Assembly (NCBI GenBank): GCA_017428785.1
Contig: JAFRQD010000013.1
Coordinates: 1 to 32,843, forward strand
Reading direction: 5' to 3'
DNA: 32,843 nt
Origin: Bacteroidaceae bacterium
GTDB lineage: Bacteria > Bacteroidota > Bacteroidia > Bacteroidales > Bacteroidaceae
Both the position numbers and the translations under genes were made by a program. The notes beneath the pieces are model-generated. The model did not search any database. It was given only the letters and a program-made list of their open reading frames with translations, and was not told the DNA's origin. This document shows, piece after piece, positions 13,682 through 21,498 of the stretch (positions are counted from its first letter, which is position 1; each line of letters opens with the position of its first letter).

Positions 13682-14740
13682 ATGGCTAACAAGAACCTTA
13701 ATGCTGCCAAGACTGCGAAGAAGGATGAGTTCTACACGCAGATGGCAGACATCGAGCGCGAGTTGCAGCACTACTGGCCGCACTTCGCCGATAAGGTCGT
13801 GCTCTGCAACTGCGACGACCCTTACGAGAGCAACTTCTTCAAGTATTTTGCCCTGAACTTCAACCAGCTGGGCTTGAAGAAACTTATCTGCACCTGCTTC
13901 GACGGCTCGCCCGTGCAAGGCAACGAACTCCTGCTCGACTTTGGCGACTTCACCGACGACCCCAAGAAGATTGCCTATAAGGTCGAGATAACGGAAGTGA
14001 AGGACTTGAACGGCGATGGTGCAGTCGATTTGGCAGACGTGCAATATCTGCTGAAGAACGACAAGAACGCCATCTCCCTGCTCAAGCAGCATGGCGACTT
14101 CCGCAGCGCAGAATGTATCGAACTGCTCAAGCAAGCGGACATCGTCGTAACCAACCCGCCGTTCTCGCTCTTTAGGGAATACATCGGGCAACTGATGCAG
14201 TATGGGAAGAAGTTCTTGATAATAGGACATCAAAATGCTATCACGTATAGAGAGGTTTTTCCTTTGCTTCAGTCAAATCAAGTATGGCTTGGATATGGTT
14301 TCAAAGGGGCAGCCGCGCATTTTTCTTCTCCTTATGATGATATTGCAACTGCTGGTGACCACAAAAAAGATATGATTCGCGTTTCTGGCGTTAATTGGTT
14401 TACAAATCTAGAAATACCTAAACGAAATGAAGACTTGGATTTAGTATGTCGTTATTCTTCTGAAGAATACCCGACATACGACAATTATAATGCCATTGAA
14501 GTAAGCAGAGTTCAAGATATTCCATGTGATTATTCTGGTGTTATGGGAGTGCCTATAACATTCCTTGACAAGTACAACCCTGACCAGTTCGAGATAATTG
14601 GAGCAACAGAAAACGAAGCAACAGAAGAAGTAAAAGAATTGAGGATTCAAGGCTTTACTAAATATGACAGGCCATATATTAAAGGTATAAGGAAATATGC
14701 TCGCATCCTCATCCGCAACAAACACCTTCAAACGATATGA
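13682..14740 (+). CDS. M.EcoRI-family adenine-specific DNA methyltransferase (352 aa)
   Basis: A probable N6-adenine DNA methyltransferase of the EcoRI-modification family. The N-terminus MANKNLNAAKTAKKDEFYTQ is typical of the family. The catalytic motif IV is N158-P-P-F161 (VVTNPPFSLF). An Asp/Asn-rich loop at 108-119 (DLNGDGAVDLAD) resembles an EF-hand; I recall it as a normal family insertion. The gene follows a 280-nt structured leader, and the start ATG overlaps a hairpin. Its TGA stop lies in the string ATATGATG, which would have overlapped the start codon of the nuclease gene before the intervening insert arrived. The first 178 codons are GC-rich like the neighbouring genes, while codons from about 178 (near 14215) to the end are markedly AT-rich, suggesting a mosaic gene. 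No EcoRI-like endonuclease is seen. Confidence 0.85.
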   Translation: MANKNLNAAKTAKKDEFYTQMADIERELQHYWPHFADKVVLCNCDDPYESNFFKYFALNFNQLGLKKLICTCFDGSPVQGNELLLDFGDFTDDPKKIAYKVEITEVKDLNGDGAVDLADVQYLLKNDKNAISLLKQHGDFRSAECIELLKQADIVVTNPPFSLFREYIGQLMQYGKKFLIIGHQNAITYREVFPLLQSNQVWLGYGFKGAAAHFSSPYDDIATAGDHKKDMIRVSGVNWFTNLEIPKRNEDLDLVCRYSSEEYPTYDNYNAIEVSRVQDIPCDYSGVMGVPITFLDKYNPDQFEIIGATENEATEEVKELRIQGFTKYDRPYIKGIRKYARILIRNKHLQTI

Positions 14741-14742
14741 TG
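14716..14742 (+). repeat. 27-bp direct repeat, left copy
   Basis: It begins CAACAAACACCTTC and ends CGATATGATG. It differs from the copy at 14968-14994 by one base. The left copy contains the methyltransferase stop codon and the right copy the nuclease start codons. Confidence 0.9.
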
Positions 14743-14967
14743 CCTAAAAATATGGCTGGAAGCCATCACATTGAGTAACCGAGGGCAGCGCCCTCGGGAT
14801 AGGCAAAGGCCTCAACCCTACTTTGCCTGGAAGGCAATACAATGAGACAGACTTTGTACTGCCTTCCAGGCAGAGAGACAGAGGACTGCTTTCTTGTCCG
14901 AGGGCGTTGCCCCCGGTTTCTCAAAGTAAAGCCTTTCAGGCTAAATGCAGAAACTTTAACTTTTCAT
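14743..14967. mobile_element. MITE/REP-like palindromic insert between methyltransferase and nuclease
   Basis: A 225-bp noncoding segment bounded by 27-bp direct repeats. Its ends mirror each other imperfectly. The left end carries GGCTGGAAGCC, TTGAGTAACC and the hairpin CCGAGGGCAGCGCCCTCGG (14779-14797). The right end carries CCGAGGGCGTTGCCCCCGG (14898-14916), then GTTTCTCAAAG and GCCTTTCAGGC. The centre holds a perfect 13-bp inverted repeat, TGCCTGGAAGGCA (14824-14836) with its complement at 14860-14872. The whole could fold into one long imperfect hairpin. No transposase is encoded, so any mobility would depend on another element. The 27-bp repeats are longer than usual target duplications. 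Confidence 0.75.
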
Positions 14968-14994
14968 CAACAAACACCCTCAAACGATATGATG
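14968..14994 (+). repeat. 27-bp direct repeat, right copy
   Basis: It begins CAACAAACACCCTC and ends CGATATGATG, where two ATG codons (14989 and 14992) can start the nuclease. It matches the left copy at 14716-14742 in 26 of 27 bases. Confidence 0.9.
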
Positions 14995-16113
14995 ACAATT
15001 GAAAAGAAAGAAGTAACCGTTCGTGAGATTTACGAAGGTTACATCAACAACGACGAGCTGGGCGTGCGTGGCTATGGTGGCTTGCTCGACATACGTCCGC
15101 CTTATCAACGCGAGTTCATCTACAACGAAAAGGAAGAGAAGGCTGTCATCACGACCATCCTCCATAATTATCCATTGAATGTGATGTATTGGGTGAAGCG
15201 TAGCGACGATGCCGAATGCCCCTACGAAGTGATGGACGGGCAGCAGCGCACCATCTCCATCTGCGAATATGTGGCAGGACACTTCTCCTACGACTTCAAG
15301 AACTTCCACAACCAACCCGAAGACATCAAGCGAAAGATACTCGACTACAAACTCGACATCTATGTCTGTCAAGGCGAGGCAAGCGAGAAGCTTGAGTGGT
15401 TCCAGACCATCAACATCGCCGGCAAAGTCTTGAACGACCAAGAAATAAACAACGCTATCTTTGCGGGACCTTTCGTCTCGGATGCCAAGAAGCATTTCTC
15501 GAAAACAAACAGCGGCGGCGCACGCTTAGGCAAAGACCTCGTAAACGGTACGCCCATTCGTCAGGACTTCCTCAAGAAAGCCCTCGAATGGATGAGCGAA
15601 CACGAGACAAGGCAAGGACATCCCCAGTCCATCAAAAGCTACATGGCAGCCCACCAGCACGACCCTAACGCCAACAACCTGTGGACTTACTTCCAAAATG
15701 TACTGAACTGGGCACAGACGAACTTCGACATGAGGAAGTTCAAGAAGATAATGAAGGGACTCAACTGGGCAGAACTTTACGACAGGTTCGGCTCAGCAAC
15801 GCTCGATACTGCCGACCTTGCCCGTCGCATCTCTGCCCTGATGCGCGACGGCGACATACAGAAGCAGACGGGCATCATCCCTTACGTCCTAACAGGCGAC
15901 GAGCGCTATCTCGACCTTCGTGCCTTCCCCGAAGACATCAAGCTGGCTGTCTGGGAAAAGCAGAACCATATCTGTCCGCTTTGTGGCCGCGAGTTCGACT
16001 ATGAGTTGATGGAAGGCGACCACATCACACCATGGCGTGAAGGCGGCCGCACAGTCGTCGAGAACTGCCAAATGTTGTGCATCGAATGCAACAGAAGAAA
16101 GGGCGGAAGATAA
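14989..16113 (+). CDS. DUF262-HNH endonuclease, probable restriction partner (374 aa)
   Basis: The N-terminal domain is DUF262 (GmrSD/ParB-like NTPase type), with RPPYQREFIYNEKEEKA and the signature D83-G-Q-Q-R (VMDGQQRTISICEY). The C-terminal HNH nuclease, from about 329, has zinc-binding CPLC and CIEC pairs, catalytic His345 in EGDHITPW, and Asn in the CIECN region. DUF262-HNH proteins include NTP-dependent nucleases that act on modified or phosphorothioated DNA (GmrSD, SspE, BrxU types). Lying directly after an M.EcoRI-type methyltransferase, it most likely cuts DNA lacking or bearing that mark. I chose 14989 over the in-frame ATG at 14842 because the extra 49 codons derive from the inserted repeat. 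Translation was probably coupled to the methyltransferase before the insertion. Confidence 0.85.
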   Translation: MMTIEKKEVTVREIYEGYINNDELGVRGYGGLLDIRPPYQREFIYNEKEEKAVITTILHNYPLNVMYWVKRSDDAECPYEVMDGQQRTISICEYVAGHFSYDFKNFHNQPEDIKRKILDYKLDIYVCQGEASEKLEWFQTINIAGKVLNDQEINNAIFAGPFVSDAKKHFSKTNSGGARLGKDLVNGTPIRQDFLKKALEWMSEHETRQGHPQSIKSYMAAHQHDPNANNLWTYFQNVLNWAQTNFDMRKFKKIMKGLNWAELYDRFGSATLDTADLARRISALMRDGDIQKQTGIIPYVLTGDERYLDLRAFPEDIKLAVWEKQNHICPLCGREFDYELMEGDHITPWREGGRTVVENCQMLCIECNRRKGGR

Positions 16114-16141
16114 AACTTATTCAACACGACAGCTAATAACA

Positions 16142-16186
16142 AAAGCAGCGAGTCCGGCAATAAGACCAGGCTCGCTGCTTTGTTTC
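16142..16186. terminator. Terminator between the nuclease gene and galM (possibly bidirectional)
   Basis: An 11-bp perfect stem AAAGCAGCGAG (16142-16152) with CTCGCTGCTTT (16171-16181) is followed by TGTTT on the plus strand. It lies between convergent genes. The A-rich run before the stem could serve the minus-strand transcript. Confidence 0.75.
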
Positions 16187-16199
16187 TATACCAGCAATC

Positions 16200-17363
16200 T
16201 TACTTCGTGCTGAATTTATACATGGTGTTGGTGATGTACTCTTCGCCGGGACGGAGCGTTGTGCTTGGCCACTCGGGATGATTGGGGCTGTCGGGATAGT
16301 GCTGTGTCTCGAAGCAGAATGCGCTGCGACGAGGATACTTCACACCTTTCTTGCCGACGAAGCTGCCGTCGAGGAAGTTGCCTGCATAGAACTGAACTCC
16401 GGGCTGGTCGGTGAACATCTCCATGAAGATGCCGGTGTTGGGGTCATAAAGGCTGCCGAAGCACTTGCTCATCTGAACCGGAGTGTTGAGTATCCAGTTG
16501 TGGTCGTAGCCGTGACCATTCACAATCTGCTGGTTGCTCTCGTCGTCGATGCGGTCGCCAATAGCGGTGGGGGTGCGGAAGTCGAACGGTGTGCCCTCTA
16601 CGTCGAGCACTTCGCCTGTGACTGCCACATCGGCATCAACAGCGGTGAACTTGTCGGCATCGAGCCAAAGCACCTCGTCGAGGCAGTCCTTCGAGCCGTC
16701 GCCACTGAGGTTGAAATAGCAGTGGTTGGTCAGGTTCAGGACAGTCGGCTTGTCGGTCGTAGCGAAGTAGGAAATCAGGAGAGCGTTTTCTTCTGTAACA
16801 ACATAGGTGACTGTTACGTCGATGTTGCCGGGATAGCCGTCTTCGCCGTCAGCACTACTTGTGCTGAAAGCAATGCTCTTGCTGTCGAGAGGTTCTGCTT
16901 TCCAGATGCGGTTGTGGAAAGCAATCGGGCCGCCACCGTGCAGGCTGTTGGGGCCGTTGTTGATGGGAAGCTGATAGCTCTCGCCATCGAGCGTGAACTG
17001 TCCCTTTGCGATACGGTTGCCGTAGCGACCGATGAGGGCACCGAAGTTGCAACCCTCTGCTCCGTACTTCTCATAGTCGGCGATGTTGTCGTGACCGAGG
17101 CAGACGTCTGTCATGTTGCCGTTCTTGTCGGGCACCATGATGCTGACGATGCGGCCACCAAAGTTGGTGAGGCACACCTCCATGCCTGCTTCGTTCTTGA
17201 TGACATAGAGACCGGTGGAGTCGCTGGCAAAGTCAGCGGGATTGAGACCAGAAAGGGTAAGGCTGTCGCCACACTCCTTGTTGCAAGCAGTCTTGTTGCA
17301 GCAAGCTGTCATGCAAAGTCCTGCAACAATTGCTACAAGACCAATGGAAAAAAACTTCTTCAT
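16200..17363 (-). CDS. galM: Aldose 1-epimerase, lipoprotein form (387 aa)
   Basis: A galactose mutarotase interconverting α- and β-anomers of aldoses. Unlike E. coli GalM it carries an export signal: a hydrophobic stretch then MTAC with Cys21 as the probable lipidated residue, so it should sit in the periplasm or on a membrane. This is common for Bacteroidetes homologues. The mature domain has all signatures: FGGRIVSIMVPD, GRYGNRIAKGQF, NSLHGGG (substrate His), TNHCYFNLSG (catalytic His), GYDHNWIL, and FCFETQHYPDSPNH with the catalytic Glu. The length fits the family plus signal. A Cys/Lys-rich linker follows the lipobox (CCNKTACNKEC). It is monocistronic, with a perfect promoter. Confidence 0.94.
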   Translation of the reverse strand: MKKFFSIGLVAIVAGLCMTACCNKTACNKECGDSLTLSGLNPADFASDSTGLYVIKNEAGMEVCLTNFGGRIVSIMVPDKNGNMTDVCLGHDNIADYEKYGAEGCNFGALIGRYGNRIAKGQFTLDGESYQLPINNGPNSLHGGGPIAFHNRIWKAEPLDSKSIAFSTSSADGEDGYPGNIDVTVTYVVTEENALLISYFATTDKPTVLNLTNHCYFNLSGDGSKDCLDEVLWLDADKFTAVDADVAVTGEVLDVEGTPFDFRTPTAIGDRIDDESNQQIVNGHGYDHNWILNTPVQMSKCFGSLYDPNTGIFMEMFTDQPGVQFYAGNFLDGSFVGKKGVKYPRRSAFCFETQHYPDSPNHPEWPSTTLRPGEEYITNTMYKFSTK

Positions 17364-17401
17364 TTCTTTAATATTTAATAATTCTTATACTTATTTTGCA
17401 G

Positions 17402-17432
17402 CAAAGTTACGATTATACAGACAAATTACAAA
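17402..17432 (-). promoter_or_regulatory. Promoter for galM
   Basis: On the minus strand, TTTG (17429-17432), a 19-nt spacer and TAACTTTG (17402-17409) match the consensus fully, about 38 nt before the galM start. Confidence 0.8.
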
Positions 17433-17450
17433 AGAAATAAGGCAAAAAAG

Positions 17451-17481
17451 TTGCTTTGTATTAGATTTTCTTCTAACTTTG
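17451..17481 (+). promoter_or_regulatory. Promoter for the fasciclin-domain gene
   Basis: TTGC (17451-17454), a 19-nt spacer and TAACTTTG (17474-17481). The predicted start is only about 20 nt before the ATG at 17507. It is divergent from the galM promoter, with about 20 bp between the two -33 boxes. Confidence 0.7.
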
Positions 17482-17506
17482 TACCGAAATATGAACCTAA
17501 AGCAAC

Positions 17507-19636
17507 ATGAGACGACTCTTTAATACTCTCTTATTGTGCCTTGCGGCCGGCTGTGTGTGGAACTGCACGGAAAGCATAGACACTTCTGCTCGTTATGTCT
17601 TCAAGGAGGAGACCATAATGAGCTACCTGGAGAAACATCCTGCCTATAGCAGTTATGTTGATGTTCTGCGAAAAGTGAATATCAGTAAGCGCAGTGACTC
17701 GAAGGTCAGTCAGCTGTTGAGCGCACGAGGCGTTTACACCGTCTTCGCTCCTAACAACGAGGCCATCCAGAAGTACCTCGAAGACTTGGTAGAAGAAGAA
17801 CTCATCCCGGAACCTTCGTGGGATGCTTTCCCCAGCGAACACAAGGCGGACTCTATCCGCAAGGTCATCGTCTTTAACAGTATCATCGATGGTGGAGACG
17901 AGCTCGATGCCTTCTTCTACACATCCAATTTCCCCGAAGACAAGGACGAATTCATTCTCGGCACCCTCAACGACAAGAAGCTCTCGGTAAGGAAACCTGC
18001 CAACAAGCCCGACAGCATCTACATCAACGATGACTGCCCTGTCAATGTCAAAGAACGTGACATCCTTGCCATCAACGGCATCATTCATCAGATGGAAAAG
18101 GTCATCGCACCAAAGGACATCACCGCTGCCAGCTACATCCAGCAGTGCCTCGATGAGAAGCGCGACGGCTTCTACGCTTGCTTCCGCGTCATCCAAGCCT
18201 GCGGTTTGTTCGACACCCTGAGCAAGGTGCGCGACGAGAAGTATGAAGAGCTTTACCAGACAGGTCAGATACCCGACCTGATTGGCATGCAGGTCAGCTA
18301 TGGCTTTGCGGAAGGCGATATAGGCTATGCACCCAAGCACCGCCTCTATGGCTTCACCATCTTTGCCGAACCCGACGACTTCTGGCGCGAGCAAGGCATC
18401 GACCCTGCAGACCCCGACTTGCTCAGGAAGCTCACTCAGTGGATTCTCGACAACCATCAGTACAGCGACGACGACAAGTTCACTACCGACAACAACTACG
18501 AAAGCGAGGACAACCTGCTCAACCAGTGGATTACATACCACATCCTGCCCATGCGCATTCCTAAAGGCAAGCTTGTGTTCCATGTCAACGAGTACGGCTA
18601 CAACCAGAACAGACCCAATGTATATGCCATCCCCGTCTATGAATACTACACGACCTTGGGCAAGCGACGCCTCTTCAAGCTCATCGAGAGCAAAGCCAGC
18701 AACGGCGTCTATATAAACCGCTTCCCCATCACCGACAACGGACGGCGCGGCACGGGCGAAGAGATCGGATGTGATGAGAAGAAGGTGGGAAGCCTTGTCG
18801 ATACGGACTCGCCTCTGGCCATCCTCAGCGATATGATAAACTGCAACATCTATCCCATCGACGCACCCATCTCATACAACGATGAGGTGCGCGACAACCT
18901 GCAGCGCGAACGCATCCGCTTCGACGGCATGAGCCTCTTCCCCGAAGCAATGAACAACGACATCCGACTCAAGAAAGCCTCTGAGGAGCGCTATAAGCAT
19001 GTCTTCATCCCCAACACCGTGCGCCACTACAACTACTTCGAGAACATGCAGCAGAACGCGCTCATGAACTTCGTCTATTACAACGCATGGAACGACGACT
19101 GGTGCAATCTCCACCGTGACGAGATGAAGGCCGTAGGGCGGTTCGAGGTTATGTTCAAGCTGCCTCCCGTTCCTCGCCGCGGCACATACGAGGTGCGCTA
19201 CAAGGTGCTTGCCAACGGCAAACGTGGCGTAGCGCAGGTTTACTTCGGCTCCGACCCCGAGAAGCTGCCCGTAGCAGGCATTCCTCTTGACCTGACAATG
19301 GATTGCAGGAACGATGTCACAGCAAGAATCGTAGGTTGGGAAAGAGACACAGAGGATGACGACTACGATGCCGAGGTGGATAAGAAGATGCGCAACAACG
19401 GCTACATGAAAGGGCCGAAGTCCATCAACTCCAACGACGGCACAGAGCGTGACTATAATGACCGAGAGAACATCCGCCACATCTTTGTTCGCCAGACGCT
19501 CGACCCCAACGAAACATATTACATCAAGCTGAAATCCGTGCTCGAAGAGGAGCGTAAGGAGTTCTACATGGACTTTATCGAGTATTGCGCTAAGGAGATA
19601 TACGACAATCCGGAAAAGCCCGAAGACATCTGGTAA
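17507..19636 (+). CDS. Fasciclin-domain outer-surface lipoprotein (709 aa)
   Basis: A signal peptide with a lipobox-like end (LAAGC, Cys16) suggests a lipoprotein. The first fasciclin (FAS1) domain covers about 30-205, with the typical VNISKRSDSKVSQLL, YTVFAPNNEAIQKYL and ILAINGIIHQMEKVI motifs. A second, diverged one follows at about 215-500 (YACFRVIQACGLFDTL, YGFTIFAEPDDFWRE, a long acidic insert, LVFHVNEYGY). The last 200 residues are β-rich (RGTYEVRYKVLANG). FAS1 lipoproteins in Bacteroidetes often belong to SusC/SusD-type nutrient loci, but no such genes are nearby, so the partner is unknown. Adhesion or glycan capture at the cell surface is possible. It is monocistronic between its own promoter and a terminator. 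Confidence 0.75.
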   Translation: MRRLFNTLLLCLAAGCVWNCTESIDTSARYVFKEETIMSYLEKHPAYSSYVDVLRKVNISKRSDSKVSQLLSARGVYTVFAPNNEAIQKYLEDLVEEELIPEPSWDAFPSEHKADSIRKVIVFNSIIDGGDELDAFFYTSNFPEDKDEFILGTLNDKKLSVRKPANKPDSIYINDDCPVNVKERDILAINGIIHQMEKVIAPKDITAASYIQQCLDEKRDGFYACFRVIQACGLFDTLSKVRDEKYEELYQTGQIPDLIGMQVSYGFAEGDIGYAPKHRLYGFTIFAEPDDFWREQGIDPADPDLLRKLTQWILDNHQYSDDDKFTTDNNYESEDNLLNQWITYHILPMRIPKGKLVFHVNEYGYNQNRPNVYAIPVYEYYTTLGKRRLFKLIESKASNGVYINRFPITDNGRRGTGEEIGCDEKKVGSLVDTDSPLAILSDMINCNIYPIDAPISYNDEVRDNLQRERIRFDGMSLFPEAMNNDIRLKKASEERYKHVFIPNTVRHYNYFENMQQNALMNFVYYNAWNDDWCNLHRDEMKAVGRFEVMFKLPPVPRRGTYEVRYKVLANGKRGVAQVYFGSDPEKLPVAGIPLDLTMDCRNDVTARIVGWERDTEDDDYDAEVDKKMRNNGYMKGPKSINSNDGTERDYNDRENIRHIFVRQTLDPNETYYIKLKSVLEEERKEFYMDFIEYCAKEIYDNPEKPEDIW

Positions 19637-19718
19637 AACAGTCAGGCTCATATACGAAGCCTGCGTAGAGGCCAAACGCCTCGTGCGTCGAGCCGAAACA
19701 TCACACGCTATAAACACA

Positions 19719-19764
19719 AACACTCCCCGTCAAGTTTGCCGACTTAGCAGGGAGTGTTTTTTAT
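19719..19764 (+). terminator. Intrinsic terminator after the fasciclin gene
   Basis: AACACTCCC (19719-19727) pairs with GGGAGTGTT (19750-19758), followed by TTTTTATT. It lies between convergent genes and may serve the acyltransferase transcript from the other side as well. Confidence 0.85.
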
Positions 19765-19798
19765 TATAACTGCCGATACGAGAATCAGCGGCTTGGGG

Positions 19799-20917
19799 TT
19801 ATACGCCTACAAGCCACTTGCTACCGGGGAGGAAGGATATGATCTTCGTCGTTATGGCACAGCAAATATAGCTCAGCACGGCGATTGCAGGGATGGCGGC
19901 CCACACGGGGATGAGCGGCTCGGCTTGATTGCCGTTCACAAAGTACACGGCGATGGGAGCCAGGAAGAACATGTGCATCAGATACATGCCGAAGCTCATC
20001 TTGGAAATCGACGTGACGAGTCGGGGAGCAGGCTTCTTGATGGTGGAGAACACGAGGAAGAGCCCGAAGGTGGCCAGCAGGACATTCGGTGTGCAGAACT
20101 CCCAGCTCCATTCAAGCGCAGGTGTCTCAATGGCAACGCCTGGCACGCCCTTCAGCCAGAAGCTCCATGCCGTGAAAGCTGCTCCGACGAGGAAGAAAGC
20201 CCAACCGAGCCAGATGCGACGGCCGTCTTCCCACTTCAGATGGACGCGGATATAGTGTGCCAGGACAAGATAGCCGAGGTAGCCCGAGCAATACCACAGC
20301 ATGTGGAAGCCGTTCCAGAAGCATTCGCCCCACAACTCGTCGCTCACAAAGCGGTGCAGCCACGGCATCATAGTAGAGAAGGCAAAGAGGTAGATGAATA
20401 TCCTCTCTTCCTTTGCCGAAGCTTTCTCCAGCCAAGGCGACACAACGGGAATAATGATGTAGAGACTGATGAGCGGGTACATGAACCAGAGATGGCCGGC
20501 CATCGAGGGGAAATTCCACGGCAAGCGGCAGAAGTCAGCCCACGACGTCTCCCACGTCATACCGCCCCAAGCAAGAGGCAGGAAGCAGTAGAGCAGCATA
20601 AAGACGAGCAGCGGAGGCAATATTCTCAGGGCGCGACGGCGGTAGAAGTCCGTCATGCTCATGCCCGGCTTGAGTGGCACGAGCAGGAAAGCGCTGATGG
20701 TCATGAAGAGAGGGACAGCCGTACGGCCCACTCCTCCGTCATAAAAGGCCACCCAGAAGCGGTTGGCTTCGCAGGCGAGCTTGGACATGTTGCCTGCCAA
20801 CCCACTGTCGTCGGCCCCATAGAAGTTCTCGCTGGCGTGCACCAGCATTACCATAAAGCATGCTATGACGCGTATCCAATCTACGAAGGCCACGCGCTGT
20901 TCAGTTCTCTCATTCAT
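19799..20917 (-). CDS. Acyltransferase 3 family membrane protein (372 aa)
   Basis: An integral membrane O-acyltransferase of the OatA/NodX-like family, which transfers acyl (often acetyl) groups to sugars of surface glycans. The N-terminus RVAFVDWIRVIACFMVMLVH contains the family RxxxxDWxR motif and the catalytic His in the first helix. About ten hydrophobic helices follow, with the RALRILPPLL segment after helix 3 and the late YLMHMF motif typical of the family. The length is usual. Its start overlaps the stop of the upstream PH-domain gene by 8 bp (AATGAATGA), so the two are translationally coupled. The acceptor is unknown. Confidence 0.88.
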   Translation of the reverse strand: MNERTEQRVAFVDWIRVIACFMVMLVHASENFYGADDSGLAGNMSKLACEANRFWVAFYDGGVGRTAVPLFMTISAFLLVPLKPGMSMTDFYRRRALRILPPLLVFMLLYCFLPLAWGGMTWETSWADFCRLPWNFPSMAGHLWFMYPLISLYIIIPVVSPWLEKASAKEERIFIYLFAFSTMMPWLHRFVSDELWGECFWNGFHMLWYCSGYLGYLVLAHYIRVHLKWEDGRRIWLGWAFFLVGAAFTAWSFWLKGVPGVAIETPALEWSWEFCTPNVLLATFGLFLVFSTIKKPAPRLVTSISKMSFGMYLMHMFFLAPIAVYFVNGNQAEPLIPVWAAIPAIAVLSYICCAITTKIISFLPGSKWLVGV

Positions 20918-21470
20918 TGTTTTCGGTATTATTCGGAGTTATCGGAGTGGTCGGAGCATCCGGAGTTGTCGGAGTGCTTTGGGGCTTGCTCTTGATTGAG
21001 GCACAGATGAGGTTGCGCACCTTCATCGGATGCTTCACGCAATGCACTTGATGCGAGGTGCCGCCGCTGCCCACCAGTTCCACACAGCCTGTGCCGAGGA
21101 AGCGCTGCCACAGGGACTGATAGAAGTTCACGGTCTCTATCTTAGAGAAAGGAATCTCCGTCATCTTGATGTTGAAGATGCCGTCCTTCTGCACGAAACG
21201 CGTATTCGTGACGGAGAACTCGGTCCGAGTGCGGATGATTCGCCCGACAATCCAGATGAAGAAGGCCAGCACAAGCAGGGCTATGCCTGTGTAGAAGAGC
21301 GCTTGCTTGTGCTCAGGGAACTTGTAGTAAGCAAGTAAGAGGGCTACGATGCCAGCAACCGTAAAGAGGAACGAATAGAAGAGATACCTGAAGATGTACG
21401 ACCAATGAAGCCGTCCGTTGTAGATGATTTGTTCGCCTTGTTCAAGGCTTTGTCTGATGTAGTTTGCCAT
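20910..21470 (-). CDS. Membrane protein with bacterial PH domain (YdbS/bPH2-like, 186 aa)
   Basis: Starts MANYIRQSLEQGEQIIYNGRLHW, has two membrane helices (about 25-49 and 57-77), then a bPH2-like domain (about 80-160: RTEFSVTNTRFVQKDGIFN, EIPFSKIETVNFYQSL, GCVELVGSGG). The C-terminal tail is a Thr/Pro-rich repeat (TPTTPDAPTTPITPNN) encoded by repeated ACTCCGA-type triplets. The ATG at 21468-21470 is preferred to an upstream in-frame one at 21611 because the -7 box lies between them. The function is unknown. It is coupled to the acyltransferase gene by an 8-bp overlap. Confidence 0.82.
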   Translation of the reverse strand: MANYIRQSLEQGEQIIYNGRLHWSYIFRYLFYSFLFTVAGIVALLLAYYKFPEHKQALFYTGIALLVLAFFIWIVGRIIRTRTEFSVTNTRFVQKDGIFNIKMTEIPFSKIETVNFYQSLWQRFLGTGCVELVGSGGTSHQVHCVKHPMKVRNLICASIKSKPQSTPTTPDAPTTPITPNNTENNE

Positions 21471-21490
21471 AGTTTCACTTATTTTCTTTG

Positions 21491-21498
21491 CAAAGATA
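21491..21498 (-). promoter_or_regulatory. -7 box for the PH-domain/acyltransferase pair
   Basis: TATCTTTG on the minus strand matches the consensus, 21 nt before the start codon. The -33 position reads TTGT (19-nt spacer), a partial match. Confidence 0.6.

Noticed and set aside
14003-14038. Dockerin-like calcium loop (DLNGDGAVDLAD) in the methyltransferase
   Set aside because: I recall the same loop in other EcoRI-type methyltransferases and the second dockerin repeat is absent, so it is no sign of a cellulosome fusion.
14842-14988. Extension of the DUF262-HNH protein to 423 residues from the ATG at 14842
   Set aside because: The extra 49 codons come from the palindromic insert; the conserved protein starts at the direct repeat (14989/14992).
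12872-16113. Integrated element with att sites at tRNA-His
   Set aside because: No integrase gene in the stretch and no repeat of the tRNA 3' end at its right side; the tRNA may simply be a neighbour.
19754-20995. 413-codon plus-strand frame opposite the acyltransferase
   Set aside because: His/Arg-rich antisense of a clear membrane protein gene.
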